Shown here one piece after another: positions 20,026-31,800 of a stretch of DNA of 38,587 bases. A model generated the notes under the pieces. It made no database searches. It saw nothing but the letters and a program-made list of their open reading frames with translations, and was not told where the DNA came from. This DNA comes from Terfezia claveryi (Eukaryota > Ascomycota > Pezizomycetes > Pezizales > Pezizaceae): assembly GCA_015179025.1 (NCBI GenBank), contig WHUX01000354.1, positions 1 through 38,587 of the forward strand, in the 5' to 3' direction. The position numbers and the translations under genes were made by a program. Each line of letters begins with the position of its first letter. Within the stretch, counting starts at the first letter, position 1.

Positions 20026-22965
20026 ATGAACAGATACAAAACCCTATGCCAATAGTGCCCACGATTCTATACTTCAGCTGGAGCATATTCAAATCATCTG
20101 GAGAAGGTTCATCCCGAAAAAAACGTGAAGGATCTTAATGGGCCACTGCCACCGTCTCGAAAGCGTCGGTTCTCCAACACCAGAGATACTACTAATTTAG
20201 ATTATGATATAGACGAAGTCAATTTCACAGATATTATATCTGCTGATGTTGATTACTACTCTGATTCATGCCATAGCGAGGGATCTGATAGGGAGGCTCG
20301 AACTTTTTGTATTGAACCAAAATCCGATGAGGGAAGTCAGCACATTGATGCAATCACCTATCCACGTGCAGGCAACCCAATACGTCCACATGTATTTCCG
20401 GAGGAAGACCGAAACTTCAATTTGTTTGCTCCATTCCGCACCTCAATTGATTATCGACTGGCACGCTTCTTCAATTCTACAAAGACCTCACAGTCAAAGA
20501 TCGACCAGTTTTTCAAGGATAACCTCTTGAAAGGCCTCAATCCAACGCACGAGGTTCAATTTCGGTCAGCATATACAATGTATAAGCTTATCGACGCAGT
20601 GGCAAATGAACCTTCCTGGCACTCAGGAACAGTGAACTACCCATTACTCAAGGGGGTGGCCTTTTATTATCGGAATATTATTGCAGCAGTGAAGTACCTT
20701 CTACGCCAAAAGGTTTATGCCAGCGAGATGGCCTGGGGCCCGCGGCAAGAATACGACAACGAAGGGAACAGGGTATATAGTGAGATCCATACTGCACAGT
20801 GGTGGGAAGACACTCAGGTGAGCAATTTGTGTGTACTACGTCGGATATCCAACTAACTGAAACGGATAGGCTTTGCTACCTGAAGGCGGGACACTTGTTC
20901 CGATTTTACTAGCATCAGATGAAACTCACCTAACGAATTTCTCTGGAGACAAAAAGTTATGGCCTGTTTATATGAGTATAGGCAATATCGGAAGCTCCAT
21001 ACGCAATACACCTATGATGCATGCCTGGATACCAATTGCACTACTACCGATTGGCCCGAAACGAATCAACAAAATACCTGGGTATTCGGTAGAAACGCAG
21101 GAAATTTAGGCGTTGCAAACCATACACGATGTTTTGGCGCATTTGCTAAAACCGCTATCTGACGTGAGATGTCAGAAAGGCTACGAGATGGTTTGTGCTG
21201 ATGGGAACGTACGCTTATGCTTTCCTAAGCTCTTTTGTTGGCTCGCTGACCATATGGAAAATGCTACAATCCATGGTATTGCAAACAACCGCTGCCCTTC
21301 TTGCACAATTCCGACCGAGAAGCTTGGTGAGTATTCAGGAAGTGGTTATCCAGCTCACTCACATCAAAATTATGCCGCAGCGTACAACAATTCCGACGCT
21401 ATCAGTTTGAAAGCAAACGGCGTTAAAAACATCAAAAACGCCTTGTGGTCAGTCCCAAATATAAATCCGCCTGAGCTCGTTCGAGCAGATGTTTTGCACA
21501 ATATCCTCCTAGGAGTGTTAAATCATTTAATGGATTGGATTCAAGGTTTTCTAGAATACTATGAGCGGATTAATGCATTTGACTATGTCTGGCATCGGTT
21601 GCCTCCCTACCCCAGATTTTCAGTTCCGACCAAGGGATACCGAGTTGTTTCACAATGGTCGGGAAAGGAAATGCGGAACTTTGGTAAAGTCATTCTTGGA
21701 ACATTTACCGCGGCGTTGCGTCGGAAGGCCAACCAACCACGGCCCACCGGAGGTCAGGTACAGGAGTTCAACCGAGCAATTCGCTGCGTACGTAGCATCA
21801 CTGACTTCTATCTCATGACTCAGTATCCTAGTCATACGGATAAGACAGTTTCTTATTTACAAGAATATTTGCGTGTGTTTCATGAAACTAAAGCTGTGTT
21901 CTTGAGGTTCCGTGCTGATAAGAAAACAAGAAAGGCTGCTGCAGAAGACATAAGGATTTGTTGAAGGAACAAGCGGGATCATTGGTTGAAGACCTCAGGG
22001 CGTCGGAAAAGGTTAGGATGCGTCAAGAAAATACCTTGCACCGTCGGGAATTGGTGAATGAGATTTTACAAGAAGGGGCGCACTTCAATTTCCCAAAAAT
22101 CCATTTAATCTCCCATTATGCCGAACAGATTCCGAAGTTTGGGGCTCTAGCTCAATATTCCACGAATATCAGTGAAGCTATGCATAAAGGCCTTAAGGAT
22201 GCTTACCGTCGAAGTAATAGGGTTAATGCAACACCACAGATAGTTACTACCTACACGAGGGATCATACTTTTGCTATGAAGGACTTGACACTTAATCTAT
22301 GGAACCAGGTTAGGCAAAACGGAGATGTGACGCCAGGTGTCGGAAAACAGGTCTACTTGAAGTTGCGGGGGAAAATTGAGTTGGGATTAATATCCAGCCT
22401 CGAGGATCTGGAGCGTGTAACTGGCTTGCCAGATCTGGTGCTGACAACGCAACCGTTTTTAAGGCAGGAAGTTAGAAGCATGGATTTCGACCCTACCGAG
22501 CTGTTAGTTCAGGAAATTCGTTAATATGGGGTGCTTCAAATTCCAGTGCCAAAATTCAGTGGAGAAGGGTTCATTTTGCACAATGCTAGATGCACCGAGA
22601 AATTTCACAGGAAGGAAAGATACGATTGGATATGGGTAAGGAGACAGCGTGCATTGGATGAGGCACCAGTAGGGACGCTGAATGGTCGAATACCAGGACG
22701 AATCAATGCATTGTTCAAAGTAATAACTATAGCAGGAATGGTGCACCGGTTGGCGCATGTGAATCTGCTTCAATGCATTGGGTTGAATGCTGTGCAGGGC
22801 ACGGAAGGGATGGTTCGCGTTGGATTGCCGATGAGTGGGGAAGGGGTTATAGTTAAGATATCACAAATAGAAGGGATTGCGCATTTGATACCATTAGAGC
22901 CGGGGGAAAGTTGGTTGGTAAATAATAGAATAGACTTAGAGACATGGAATATGATTTATGATTAG
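20026..22965 (+). pseudogene. Plavaka-family transposase (CACTA-like), broken
   Basis: The ATG at 20026 precedes a C2H2 finger (C-x2-C, then TSAGAYSNHLEKVH), the usual N-terminal finger of Plavaka transposases. Exon 1 is 20026-20817 (264 codons). The intron 20818-20869 (52 bp) has a GTGAGC donor and a CTAACTGA branch. Exon 2 has the family hallmark LLASDETHLTNFSG followed by KKLWPVYMSIGN, then RADVLHNILLGVL, a HFNFPKIHLISHY block and STNISEAMHKGLKDAYRRSN with the last acidic residue. Defects are TAG inside the finger (20053), TAG at 21107, a one-base frameshift near 21940-21957 and TAA at 22522-22524. The three stops fit CAG/CAA-to-stop changes. Full length would be about 960 residues, normal for the family. 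The protein cuts and joins DNA at the element ends. Confidence 0.87.
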
Positions 22966-23400
22966 GAAATAATAAACTTGTGACCAGTTGAGAGAAGAGC
23001 CACAAAGAACGTGAAGTGTCGGATGTAAAACAGGTGCCAGGCCAATATTAGGAGGGCATGTGTGGGGGCGTATAGAGGTAAGCAGAAAATTGTAACACAT
23101 GGGATGGTATAAAAGTAGTTGATGCGTCCGGATACAGATTTGTTTATTTTTTCTGCTGAAGTTTGAGGGTGCACATAGGGTGTATGAGAGGCAGTGGGAA
23201 TTTGGTGGTGTTCGAGGTGTAGAGCATATATTTTGAGGATGCGCATGGGGTGCATGAGTGGGAGCAGAAATTTTGTAGTATGAACAGGGTGCATGAGAGG
23301 CAGCAGGAATTTGGTGGTGCACTAGGTGGAACAAAACTAGTTGCTGCGTCATGATGGAGAATTTTTTTTGCTGATGGAGGAGAAAAAGAGAGATTGAGTC
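22966..23400. repeat. Right subterminal region of the Plavaka-type element
   Basis: It holds the inverted subterminal motif at 23007-23024 and GTTGATGCGTCCGGAT at about 23120. A block is imperfectly repeated three times at 23170-23325: GGGTGCATGAGAGGCAGC, then GGAATTTGGTGGTG. A GTTGCTGCGTCATGATGG copy lies near 23340. The last 60 bp are A/T- and purine-rich. No gene is present. Confidence 0.6.
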
Positions 23401-25436
23401 TTGGTTTCTTATTGTAATGTCAACAATAGCGGGATCAACACCTACACCTTTTTAGAAAATGCTAAAGAATCAGATATAATTTTTATTGGGGAACCTATTA
23501 TCTACTATACTGCAGATGGCCCCCACATAACTAACCACTCTGGGTTCAGACATATCATAACTGAATATGAACACAGCAAGATTACTGGATATATCGCCAA
23601 TAAACACATTAGAGCAGTAAGCTCATACATCAACTACAATATCTCACACATACACATAGGGGAGACAACGGTCATAGAAGTTTACTTCAACACAACAGAC
23701 TCCACTAGAGAGCTACAAGCAGATCTCACTAGGATCCCACTCGACTCTAAGTCTCTAGTAATAGGAGACTTTAATAGTCACTACCCTGCTTGAGGAGGCC
23801 GACGTTCTAATCGAGGTGACATAGTACAAACGTAGGCCAGCACAAACCTCCTTACCCAACAAGTAGACTATCAAGTACACACTTTCTAACAGGGAGAGCA
23901 GAAAAGCCTACTGGACTTAGTATTCAAAGGCCCTCAAATACTATGGCAAGATCACACAAGCCAATACTTATCTTGGATAGGTTCCGACCATATAGTAATC
24001 TTAGGTTATATCAAGGTGGACATCCCAGAAACTCGCCGGTACATGTCAATCGATTGGAAATGGTGGGAGGTCTACATTGAGAAGGAGGAGGAAACAACAT
24101 TCCAACCTACATTCTTCGGGGAGGCATACTAAGTACTAAAAGAGCTCACATATAACCATCTTATCCATAAGTCAGCAAGCAGTCATAGTAAAAAATGATG
24201 GGACAAAGAATTATCAGAACAATTGGTAAGAACGTATAGAGTAGGGAGAATAGAAGAGGAGTATGAGGAGGAGGGTAAAAAACTCCAAAAACTTAATAGG
24301 AAAAAAAAAAGGACATGTTGGCAGAAATTTTTAGAAGAGCATGGGCAACACTACTTATGGGATATAGCAAGGATAGCTAGAGACCCTTTTAAGTGCACAC
24401 CAATTATGGGGAATCTCACCGACAAGAATGGAACAATATTACAGACAGATAACAGCAAGGTTCAAGCGTTTTAAAAGTACCACTTAGTCACTAAGGAGTA
24501 GTTATACCAACCAGCCATAATCATCAAGTCTCCAATAAGATACCAAATAGCCGAAGACTCTAGCATTGAAAAGGTAAGGAGAGCACTAGGCAAGACCTCG
24601 AACAGCTCAGCACCAGGACCAGATGGGATCTCATACCGCCTCATAAAACTCATCAAGGATACTAGACTTAGTACAGCCCTTATTAACGATATAGCTAGAG
24701 CTTCAGAAGGCAACATATCTCCCCCCAAATCATGGAGGAACCTATCTATAGTAATGATTCCCAAACTGGGCAAAGACTATTCAGAAGTTAAAGGGTGGAG
24801 ACCAATTGTATTATCAAATACAGTAGGCAAACTACAGGAGAAACTAATGGCAGATAAACTCTAGCAGCAAAGCAACCTTTTCCACAAACTACAATATGGC
24901 TCATGAAAGGGCAGGTCAACTATAGACACAATGATAATCATAGTCTCAATGGCAAATAAGACACTGGAAGAAGGAAAGAAAGTTACTCTACTTAGAAAGA
25001 ATATAGTCTCAGCTTTCAACAACATCCGTAGAGAAAAGCTAATCCAGATCCTCCAGGAAAAGGATACACCTCTGAGAACAGTAAGATTCATCAACCAGTT
25101 CCTCCAACTACACTCCTTCTCTATCACTTGGAATAGATTAATAAGAGGACATGGACAGATGGATTAGGGAGCACCTTAAGGCAGCCCTCTCTCACCAGTC
25201 CTATAGCTAATCTATATAGTACATACCTTAAAAAGAGCCACTGAGATCTGTATCCAAACTCCCCAACTAGTGAGATCGAGTAGCCGACTGAATACCAATA
25301 AACCACCAGCAAACCCTCCATTACTATTCATACAATTGTTCTCATATGTAGATGATGTTAACCCCCTCATTGTAAGTAGCCTCAATACCAGAAACTACAA
25401 CTTATTAGTCCAGAATGTAGGAAGAGTACTCAATGA
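23401..25436 (+). pseudogene. LINE ORF2: AP endonuclease and reverse transcriptase, truncated
   Basis: One frame (about 678 codons) carries about 12 in-frame stops and no frameshift found. The endonuclease domain starts at the junction (VSYCNVNNSG), with DIIFIGEP, then SLVIGDFNSHYPA, which has the GDFN-x-H catalytic signature. RT motifs follow: SSAPGPDGISYRL, KGWRPIVLSNTVGKL, GAP-stop-GSPLSPVL (the G-x-PQGSPLSP motif with CAA to TAA) and FSYVDDV (the catalytic Asp pair). Several stops fall at expected Trp or Gln codons (TGG-to-TGA/TAG, CAA-to-TAA). The frame is cut at 25436 by an LTR starting TGTCACAACC. The rest of RT and any RNase H should lie to the right of the window. The missing N-terminus probably continues from the ORF1 side at 13.5 kb. 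Confidence 0.88.
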
Positions 25437-25644
25437 TGTCACAACCATATTCTTAGCCTTGATTTGACACTCGAACAGGCTTGTTCGGGTGTTGTTGATG
25501 GGTTATTGTTATTGTTGCCCTCAGCATCACCTGTGACGTAGGTGATGGGTTATTGTTATTGTTGCCCTCGGCATCACCTGCGACGCAGGTGATGGGTTAT
25601 TGACATTGTTGCTTTTATCATCACCTGCGATCGCAGGTGATGGG
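25437..25644 (+). repeat. Left part of a rightward LTR (host of the outer chromovirus)
   Basis: It begins TGTCACAACCAT, as do the chromovirus LTRs read on the minus strand. At 25456-25515 it matches the complement of 28560-28616 almost base for base, including the stem ACACTCGAACA / TGTTCGGGTGT. It then expands into three-plus copies of a 47-bp unit (GTGATGGGTTATTG, TTATTGTTGCCCTC, then a hairpin CATCACCTGC / GCAGGTGATG). The outer element inserted in the last copy at ATGGG. A block of about 60 bp near the start, containing the GAGAGTC hairpin of its relatives, is deleted. The LTR resumes at 38233. Confidence 0.78.
25640..25644. repeat. 5-bp target duplication ATGGG, left copy (outer element)
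   Basis: It matches 38228-38232. Joining the flanks recreates GGTGATGGGTTATYG, the recurring sequence of the interrupted LTR, which independently confirms the insertion. Confidence 0.92.
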
Positions 25645-26191
25645 TGTAACGAGGGCTCTGGGGGACAAGGCGACCAAGTGGTACGCCGGGGAAGTGGCAA
25701 AGGGCAATCGCATACGTAGGAGCGCTATGTGTGTGATCGGGGGAAAGGCTAGGGTAAGACACACGTAGGAATGCTACGTGTGTGACCAGGGGGAGGCTGA
25801 GACGGGAGGCAAGGGCAAGAGGCAAGAGAGGTAGAGGGCAAGGGACACGAGACATGCGGAAGCAGTTGCCGTATATGTCAAGAGAGGCAGCTGAGCTGCA
25901 GAGACAAGGCGAGGCAAGGTAAGGAGGTGCACAAGGGAGATGCACCAACATGGAGAGAAGCAAGGCCCTGTATTGGATATACAAGACGTTAGATGGGGAT
26001 CCAACAAGAGGGCGGAGAGAGCAAGCTATATATACAGGCTTCCTTCCTGGCCAAGGCCACCGGAAGGAATAAGGTTCCTGAGACCCCTTATTTCGGGAAC
26101 AGATATAACAACGATATCAACCAACAATAACAAGAGTCGGACGGAATCCCGTCTGACTCTCAAACCTGGCTAGGAAATGACGGTTGTGATA
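25645..26191 (-). repeat. Outer element 3' LTR
   Basis: Read leftward it starts TATCACAACC (the usual TGTCAC with a G-to-A change at the terminal dinucleotide) and ends GTTACA. It contains the hairpin series shared by the family, and a TATATATA element near 26025 that could be its TATA box. Confidence 0.9.
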
Positions 26192-26204
26192 CTATCCCCC
26201 CTTT
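26192..26204 (-). promoter_or_regulatory. Polypurine tract of the outer element
   Basis: On the minus strand AAAGGGGGGATAG directly abuts the 3' LTR. The same tract adjoins the inner element's 3' LTR at 28695-28707. It primes plus-strand DNA synthesis in LTR retrotransposons. Confidence 0.8.
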
Positions 26205-26367
26205 GGGCTCGGAGCCCCAGCGACCCAAGGCAAGACGAAAAAACAAACAAACAAGACAGGCGAATAACCAATAACCCATAATACAACCCCAATGCTGGAC
26301 AACCTGACAACAACAGAAACAACAATCATAATTCCAACTCCAAATCAACGAAGACAAGACAAAAATA

Positions 26368-28112
26368 TCATTCAGCTGGGCGAGGCTTGATAGGGTAACG
26401 CTGGTGGAATAGGGTGACCAGGTCAGGGGCGTTTTCAAGATCCTCTTCTGGTTGCCAGGTGGTCTCCTCGTCCCCTAACCATTTGACCTTGTACTGAACT
26501 CGTCCATAGCGCTTCCTGGAGTCCAGTACCTCCTCAACCTCCCACTCCTCTTCACCTGCAATCACCACAGAAGGAGGGGGGGGGTGCTTTTGCCCTGGAA
26601 GGGGATCGAGGGTGGCTGGCTCGATCTCCGAGACATGAACGACCGGATGGCGCTTGATCTCCCTGGGAAACCTCAGTCGGTAAGCATGAGTGCCCACAGC
26701 CGCTAACACCTCGTAGGGACCTAGAAACTTGTGATCCAGCTTACAGGAGGGCCGTTCTGTCCAGAAGTGTCTGCTTGAAAGCCATACCTTGTCTCCAGGC
26801 TGGTACCTTAGGGCTGGCAACCGTGATCCGTTAGCATACTCCACTTGCCTAGCTTGAGCATATACCAGTTCGGCTCTTAGGGTGGAGTGTAACTCAGCAA
26901 TCTCCGTGGCAAACTCCTTAGCTGGGGTGTTCTCCCTGGCCTTGTGCAAAGGTGCTAGAGAGTCCACGAAACGAGGGTGCCAGCTATAATTGGCCAAGAA
27001 CGGGGAGGTTTTCAGAGACTCCGAGAAATGGTTGTTAGCGGCGAACTCATAGGTTGCCCGCAGCGAAACCCAGTTGTTTTACTGGTAATTGACGTATGCT
27101 CTCAGGTACTGCTTCATGATTGCATTCATTCGCTCGGACTGACCATCTGTTTGGGGGTGATACGCCGTGGAGAGGTGTACGTTGATTCCCAGAAGCTCGC
27201 AGAATACCTTCCAGAAGTCCGAGACCAATTGGGGGCTGCAGTCCGAGACGACAGACTTGGGGAGACCATGGTAGTGGAATACGTGGTTGAGGTAGAGGCC
27301 GGCGAGGTCCCGGGCAGAACAGGTATCATGGCAAGGTATAACATGCCTCATTTTAGTCAATCGGTCTACTACCATAAGAATAGCATTAAACCCCGAATCC
27401 TCCGGCAACCCAGTCACAAAGTCCATGGTTAGGTGTTGCCAAGGCTGGTCTGGGATCTCCAGGGGCTTCAGGGTCCCATAAGGAGCGTGGCGGACAGGCT
27501 TAGCACGCTTGCAAACGTGGCAGTTCCCTACGTACCGCTCCACATCCTTCCGTTGGTCAATCCATGTATATTCCCTGGCCAGAAGCTCTAATGTTTTGGC
27601 CACTCCAGGGTGACCTGCAACCAGGCTGTCATGGTGTTTCTTGATCAATCGAAGGTGCAGCTCTCTTTCCGGCACATACAGCCATTCAAGGTGGTAGAGG
27701 AGGCCTTCCTGGACGGTACACTCGGCTAGGGAGATCTTGGGGTGGCGGCGCTGGCCAGAATCCACTGCGGTGATAATTTCCTTGGTCAAGGGGTCGTCCT
27801 CATATGCCTCTCTCACTAGTTGTCGGAGGTCAGCCTCAGCTTCCGCATCAGCCTCAGCCTCAGCTTCCGCAAGGGTATTGGCCACCAGGTCGAGATTTTC
27901 AGGTTTCAGTACCACCTGATTCTAGTACTTCAGCCTTTCATCCCCCCCTTTAGGGAGATCTCTTGATCTCCTGGTCAGTGCATCCGGCTTACCCCCAGCC
28001 TTCCTCGGCCGATACCTTATCTTGAAGTTAAACCGAGAGAGGAATTCCGACCACCTAGCCTGTCGGCGATTTAGCAATTTGGTGGTTATGAAGTACTCTA
28101 GGTTCTTATGGT
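26368..28112 (-). pseudogene. Outer Pol, C-terminal part: RNase H end, integrase, chromodomain
   Basis: The frame resumes after the nested element with KNLEYF and a PDALTRR tether, then an AEAEAD-rich linker. Next is the integrase HHCC finger (HPGVAKTLELLAREY ... CHVCKRAK). The DD35E core follows: TMDFVTGLP, then SDCSPQLVSDFW, then HPQTDGQSERMN. After the GPYEVL/HPVVHVSEI module comes a C-terminal chromodomain, EWEVEEVLDSRKRYGRVQY followed by KVKWLGDEETTWQP. One stop interrupts it after VNYQ (27079). The chromodomain would direct integration to modified histones, as in other chromoviruses. The usual DRGPQF around the second Asp reads DCSPQL, so the copy is probably impaired even apart from the stops. 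Confidence 0.92.
28108..28112. repeat. 5-bp target duplication ATGGT, left copy (inner element)
   Basis: It matches 34461-34465. Joined, the flanks recreate the conserved Pol sequence [11 protein letters not shown] of the outer element. Confidence 0.95.
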
Positions 28113-28694
28113 TGTAACGAGGGCTCTGGGGGACCAGGCGACCAAGGGGTACGCCGGGGAAGTGGCAAGGGGCAATCGCACACGTAGGAGCGCTACGTGT
28201 GTGATCGGGGAAAAGGCTAGGGTAAGACACATGTAGGAACGCTACGTGTGTGACCAGGGGAAGACTGAGACGGGGGCAAGGGCAAGAGGCAAGAGGCAGA
28301 GGGCAAGGGACACGAGACACGCAGAGGCAGTTGCCGCATGTGTCAAGGGAGACAGCTGTACTGCCGAGTTGTTTGTTCGAGACAAGGATGTGCACAAGGG
28401 AGGTGCACAAGCGCTGGGGGAAGCAAGGTCCTGTATTGGGTATACAAGATGTTGGATGGGGATCCAACGAGAGGGCGGAGGGACGAAGATATATATACAT
28501 GATTCCAGGCCAAGGCCGTGGAAGGAATAAGCTTCCCGAGATTCCTATCTCGGAAGCTAAGATAACAATCACCCATCGACGACACCCGAACAAGCCTGTT
28601 CGAGTGTTAAATCAAGACTACAATCAACAATAATGAGAGTCGGACGGAATCCCGTCTGACTCTCAAACCCGGCTAGGAAAGGATGGTTGTGACA
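28113..28694 (-). repeat. Inner element 3' LTR with hairpin series
   Basis: It runs TGTCACAACC to GTTACA leftward. Hairpin arms in plus-strand order: 28179-28187/28193-28201 (CACACGTAG), 28227-28236/28242-28251 (near copy of the first), 28390-28395/28403-28408 (GTGCAC), 28451-28457/28462-28468 (GTTGGAT), 28530-28557 (AGCTTCC..GGAAGCT), 28582-28592/28597-28607 (ACACCCGAACA) and 28635-28647/28652-28664 (GAGAGTCGGACGG). A TATATATA element is at about 28490-28498. Confidence 0.93.
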
Positions 28695-28707
28695 CTATCC
28701 CCCCTTT
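28695..28707 (-). promoter_or_regulatory. Polypurine tract of the inner element
   Basis: Minus-strand AAAGGGGGGATAG abuts the 3' LTR. It is identical to the tract of the outer element. Confidence 0.82.
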
Positions 28708-28887
28708 AGGATCGGAGCCCCAGCGATAAAAGACAAGGCGAAAGGCAAGACAAAAACAAAGAAACAAAACAGGCGACTAAACCAATAACCCATAACACAA
28801 CCCCAACGCCGGAAGTACGTACCAACAATAATCCCAACAACAACGACAATAACAACCCTAATAACCAATTCCAGGATGACAAGAACA

Positions 28888-31800
28888 TCATTGGGCGGGG
28901 TGAGGCTTCCGGGGGTAACGCTGGTGGAACAGGGTGACTAAGTCCTGTGCGTTTTCCAGGTCCTCCACTGGTTGCCAGGTCGTCTCCTTATCTCCCAGCC
29001 ATTTGACCTTATATTGCAGGTGCCCATACCTTCTTCGGGAGTCCAGCACTTCCTCTACCTCCTATTCCTCCTCACCTTCGATAACCACGGGGGGAGGTGG
29101 AGGGTATTTCTGGCCGGGGAGAGGGTCGTCCACAGAGGGCTCGATCTCGGAGACATGGACAATTGGGTAGCGTTTGATGTCTCTGGGGAACCTCAGGCGG
29201 TAAGCGTGAGTGCCCACGGCCCCCAGCACTTCGAAGGGACCCAGGAACTTATGGTCAAGCTTGCGGGAAGGGCGTTATGTCCGGAAATGGCGGCTGGAGA
29301 GCCAAACCTTGTCTCCTGGCTGGTATCGGGGGGCTGGCAACCTTAATCCATTAGCATACTCAGCTTGCCGGGCCTGCGCATATCCCAGCTCGGCTTTCAG
29401 GGTACGGTGGAGTTCAGCGATTCCAACCGCAAACTCTTTAGCTGGGGGGTGAGCTTTTTGCAGGGGCCCCAGGGCATCCACGAACTGGAGGTGCCAGCCG
29501 TAATTAGCCAGGAAGGGGGAGGTTTTCAAGGACTCCGAGAATTGGTTGTTGGTGGCGAATTCACAGGTTGCCAGCAACGAAACCCAGTTATCCTGCTGGT
29601 AGTTGACGAAGGCCCGCAGATACTGCTCCATGATGGCATTCATTCTCTCCGATTGGCCATCCGTCTGGGGGTGATATGCTGTTGACAAGCGCACTTTAAT
29701 CCCCAGAAGCTCGCAGAAGGCTCTCCAAAAGTCCGAGGTGAACTGAGGGCCACGGTCAGACATGATCGATTCAGGGAGGCCGTGATACCGGAATACATTA
29801 TTGAGGTAGAGGTTGGCTAACTCTGGGGCAGAGCAGGTATCCCGGCAAGGTATAACATGCCTCATCTTTGTCAACCGATTGACCACCATCAGGATGGCGT
29901 TGAACCCCGAGTCTTCCGGCAATCCCGTCACGAAATCCATGGTAAGGTGCAGCCAGGGCCGATCCGAAATCTCCAGAGGTTTCAGGGTCCCGTACGGGGC
30001 ATGGCGGACAGGCTTAGCAGGCTTGCAAACATGGCAGTTCCGTATGTATCGCTCCACTTCCTTCCGCTGGTCAATCCAGGTGTATTCCCTGGCCAGAAGC
30101 TCTAACGTCTTGGCCACTCCAGGGTGACCCGCCACCAGGGTATCGTGGTGTTTCTCGATCAGCCTCAGGCGTAACCCTCCTCCTTCTGGTATATAGAGCT
30201 GTTCCCGGTGGTATAGGAGGCCTTCCTAGACGGTGCACTCGGCCAGGGAGATTTTGGGGTGGCGGCGCTGGCCGGAATCCACTGCGGCGATAATTTTCTT
30301 GGCCAGGGGGTTATCCTCGTATGCCTGTCTCACCAGTTGTCGGAGGTCAGCTCTCGCCTCAGCCTCCGCTTCAGCATTAGCCTCAGCTTCAGCATTAGCC
30401 TCAGCTTCAGCATTAGCCTCAGCTTCAGCATTAGCCTCAGCTTCAGCAAGGACATTGGCCGCTAGATCAAGGTTTTCAGGCTTCAATACCACCTGATTTT
30501 GGTATTTTAGCCTTTCATCCCCCCCTTTATGGAGATCTCCTGATCTCCTGGTTAGTGCATCCGGCTTACTGCCCGCCTTTCCAGGCCGATACTTGATCTT
30601 GAAGTTGAATCGAGATAAGAACTCCGACCACCTAGCCTGCCGTCGGTTCAGCAGCTTAGTGGTGGTGAAGTACTCAAGATTTTTATGATCCGATAGCACC
30701 TCGATGATCCCCTTGGCTGATTCCAGATGAGGCCTCTATTCCTCAAAAGCTCGAACAATGGCCATTAATTCCTTATCATAGATCTCGTAATTACACTCCG
30801 CCGGGGAGTGTTTTTTGGAGAAATAGGCCACTGGGTGGAGGGCTCCAAAGACATACTGGGACAGGATTCCGGCGGAGACATAGTCGGAGGCATCTGTTTC
30901 CACAATACACTCGCTATCGGGATCAAAGTGGGCCAGGATCGGGGCTGAGCAGAAGGCTTCCTTGAGCTTCTCGAAGGCCGACTGGGCTTCTGGATTCCAC
31001 TGGAAGCGCTGGCCTCTTTGCATGCCCTTGGTCTTGGTTAATGCTGTCAGTGGTGCCACGATTCTCGAATATCCCAGGATGAACCGGCGGTAGAAATTTG
31101 CAAAGCCCAAGAAGGCCTGTACATCCTTGAGGTTGGCAGGGGTTTCCCAATCCTGGATTGCAGTAACCTTGGCAGGGTCCATTCTGATACCGTCCGTGGT
31201 TATTATCAGGCCCAGGTACTTCACCTCTTGGACGTGGAATTCGCATTTCTCGAGTTTAAGGTATAACCCAGCTTGTTCCAGCTTCTCTAGCACCTGCCGG
31301 ACGTGGATTTTGTGTTCCGCTAGGGTATCCGAGTAGATGAGGATATCGTCCAGGTAGGCGGTGCAGAATACGTCCAGAAAGTCCCGCAGAGTGTCATTGA
31401 TAAAGTGCTGAAAAGAGGCGGGGGCGTTGGTTAAGCCGAAAGGCATCACATTGTACTCAAAATGGCCATATCGCATCCGGAAGGTAGTTTTCCACTCCTC
31501 CCCCTCAGCAATTCGTACCAAGTTGTATGCCCCTCTCAGATCCAATTTGGTGAACCATTTTGCCTTGGAAAGCCTGGCTAATATCTCCTGGATCAGGGGC
31601 AAGGGGTATCTGTTCTTAACCATTATCTCGTTCAGGCCACGATAATCAACACACAACCGAAGAGAGCCGTCCGACTTCTTCACGAACAGCACCGGGGCAC
31701 CCGCTAGAGAGGAGCTGTAGCGAATGAAGCTCTTGTTGAGGTTTTCCTCCAGATACTTTTTCAGAGCTTCCAGTTCCATCCGGGACATCCCATAGAGAGG

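Larger units (their letters stand above)
13514..23400 (+). mobile_element. Large Plavaka/CACTA-like DNA transposon with cargo genes (boundaries inferred)
   Basis: This segment separates the two halves of a LINE. Both flanks show TTG at the junction (13511-13513 and 23401-23403), compatible with a 3-bp duplication as in CACTA-type elements. Inverted subterminal motifs support one unit: 13980-13997 (ATCCGACACATCACGTTC) matches the complement of 23007-23024 at 17 of 18 positions. TGACGCA also lies about 50 bp from each proposed end (13564 on the left, inverted at the right). The transposase at 20026-22965 is Plavaka-like. I could not find a convincing terminal inverted repeat in the outermost 50 bp, so the exact ends, and whether everything inside belongs to one element, remain uncertain. 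Confidence 0.55.

Noticed and set aside
28246..28633. Plus-strand frames of 94-127 codons, also at 34012-34399 and 37814-38209
   Set aside because: They lie wholly inside LTR copies and recur because the LTR recurs.
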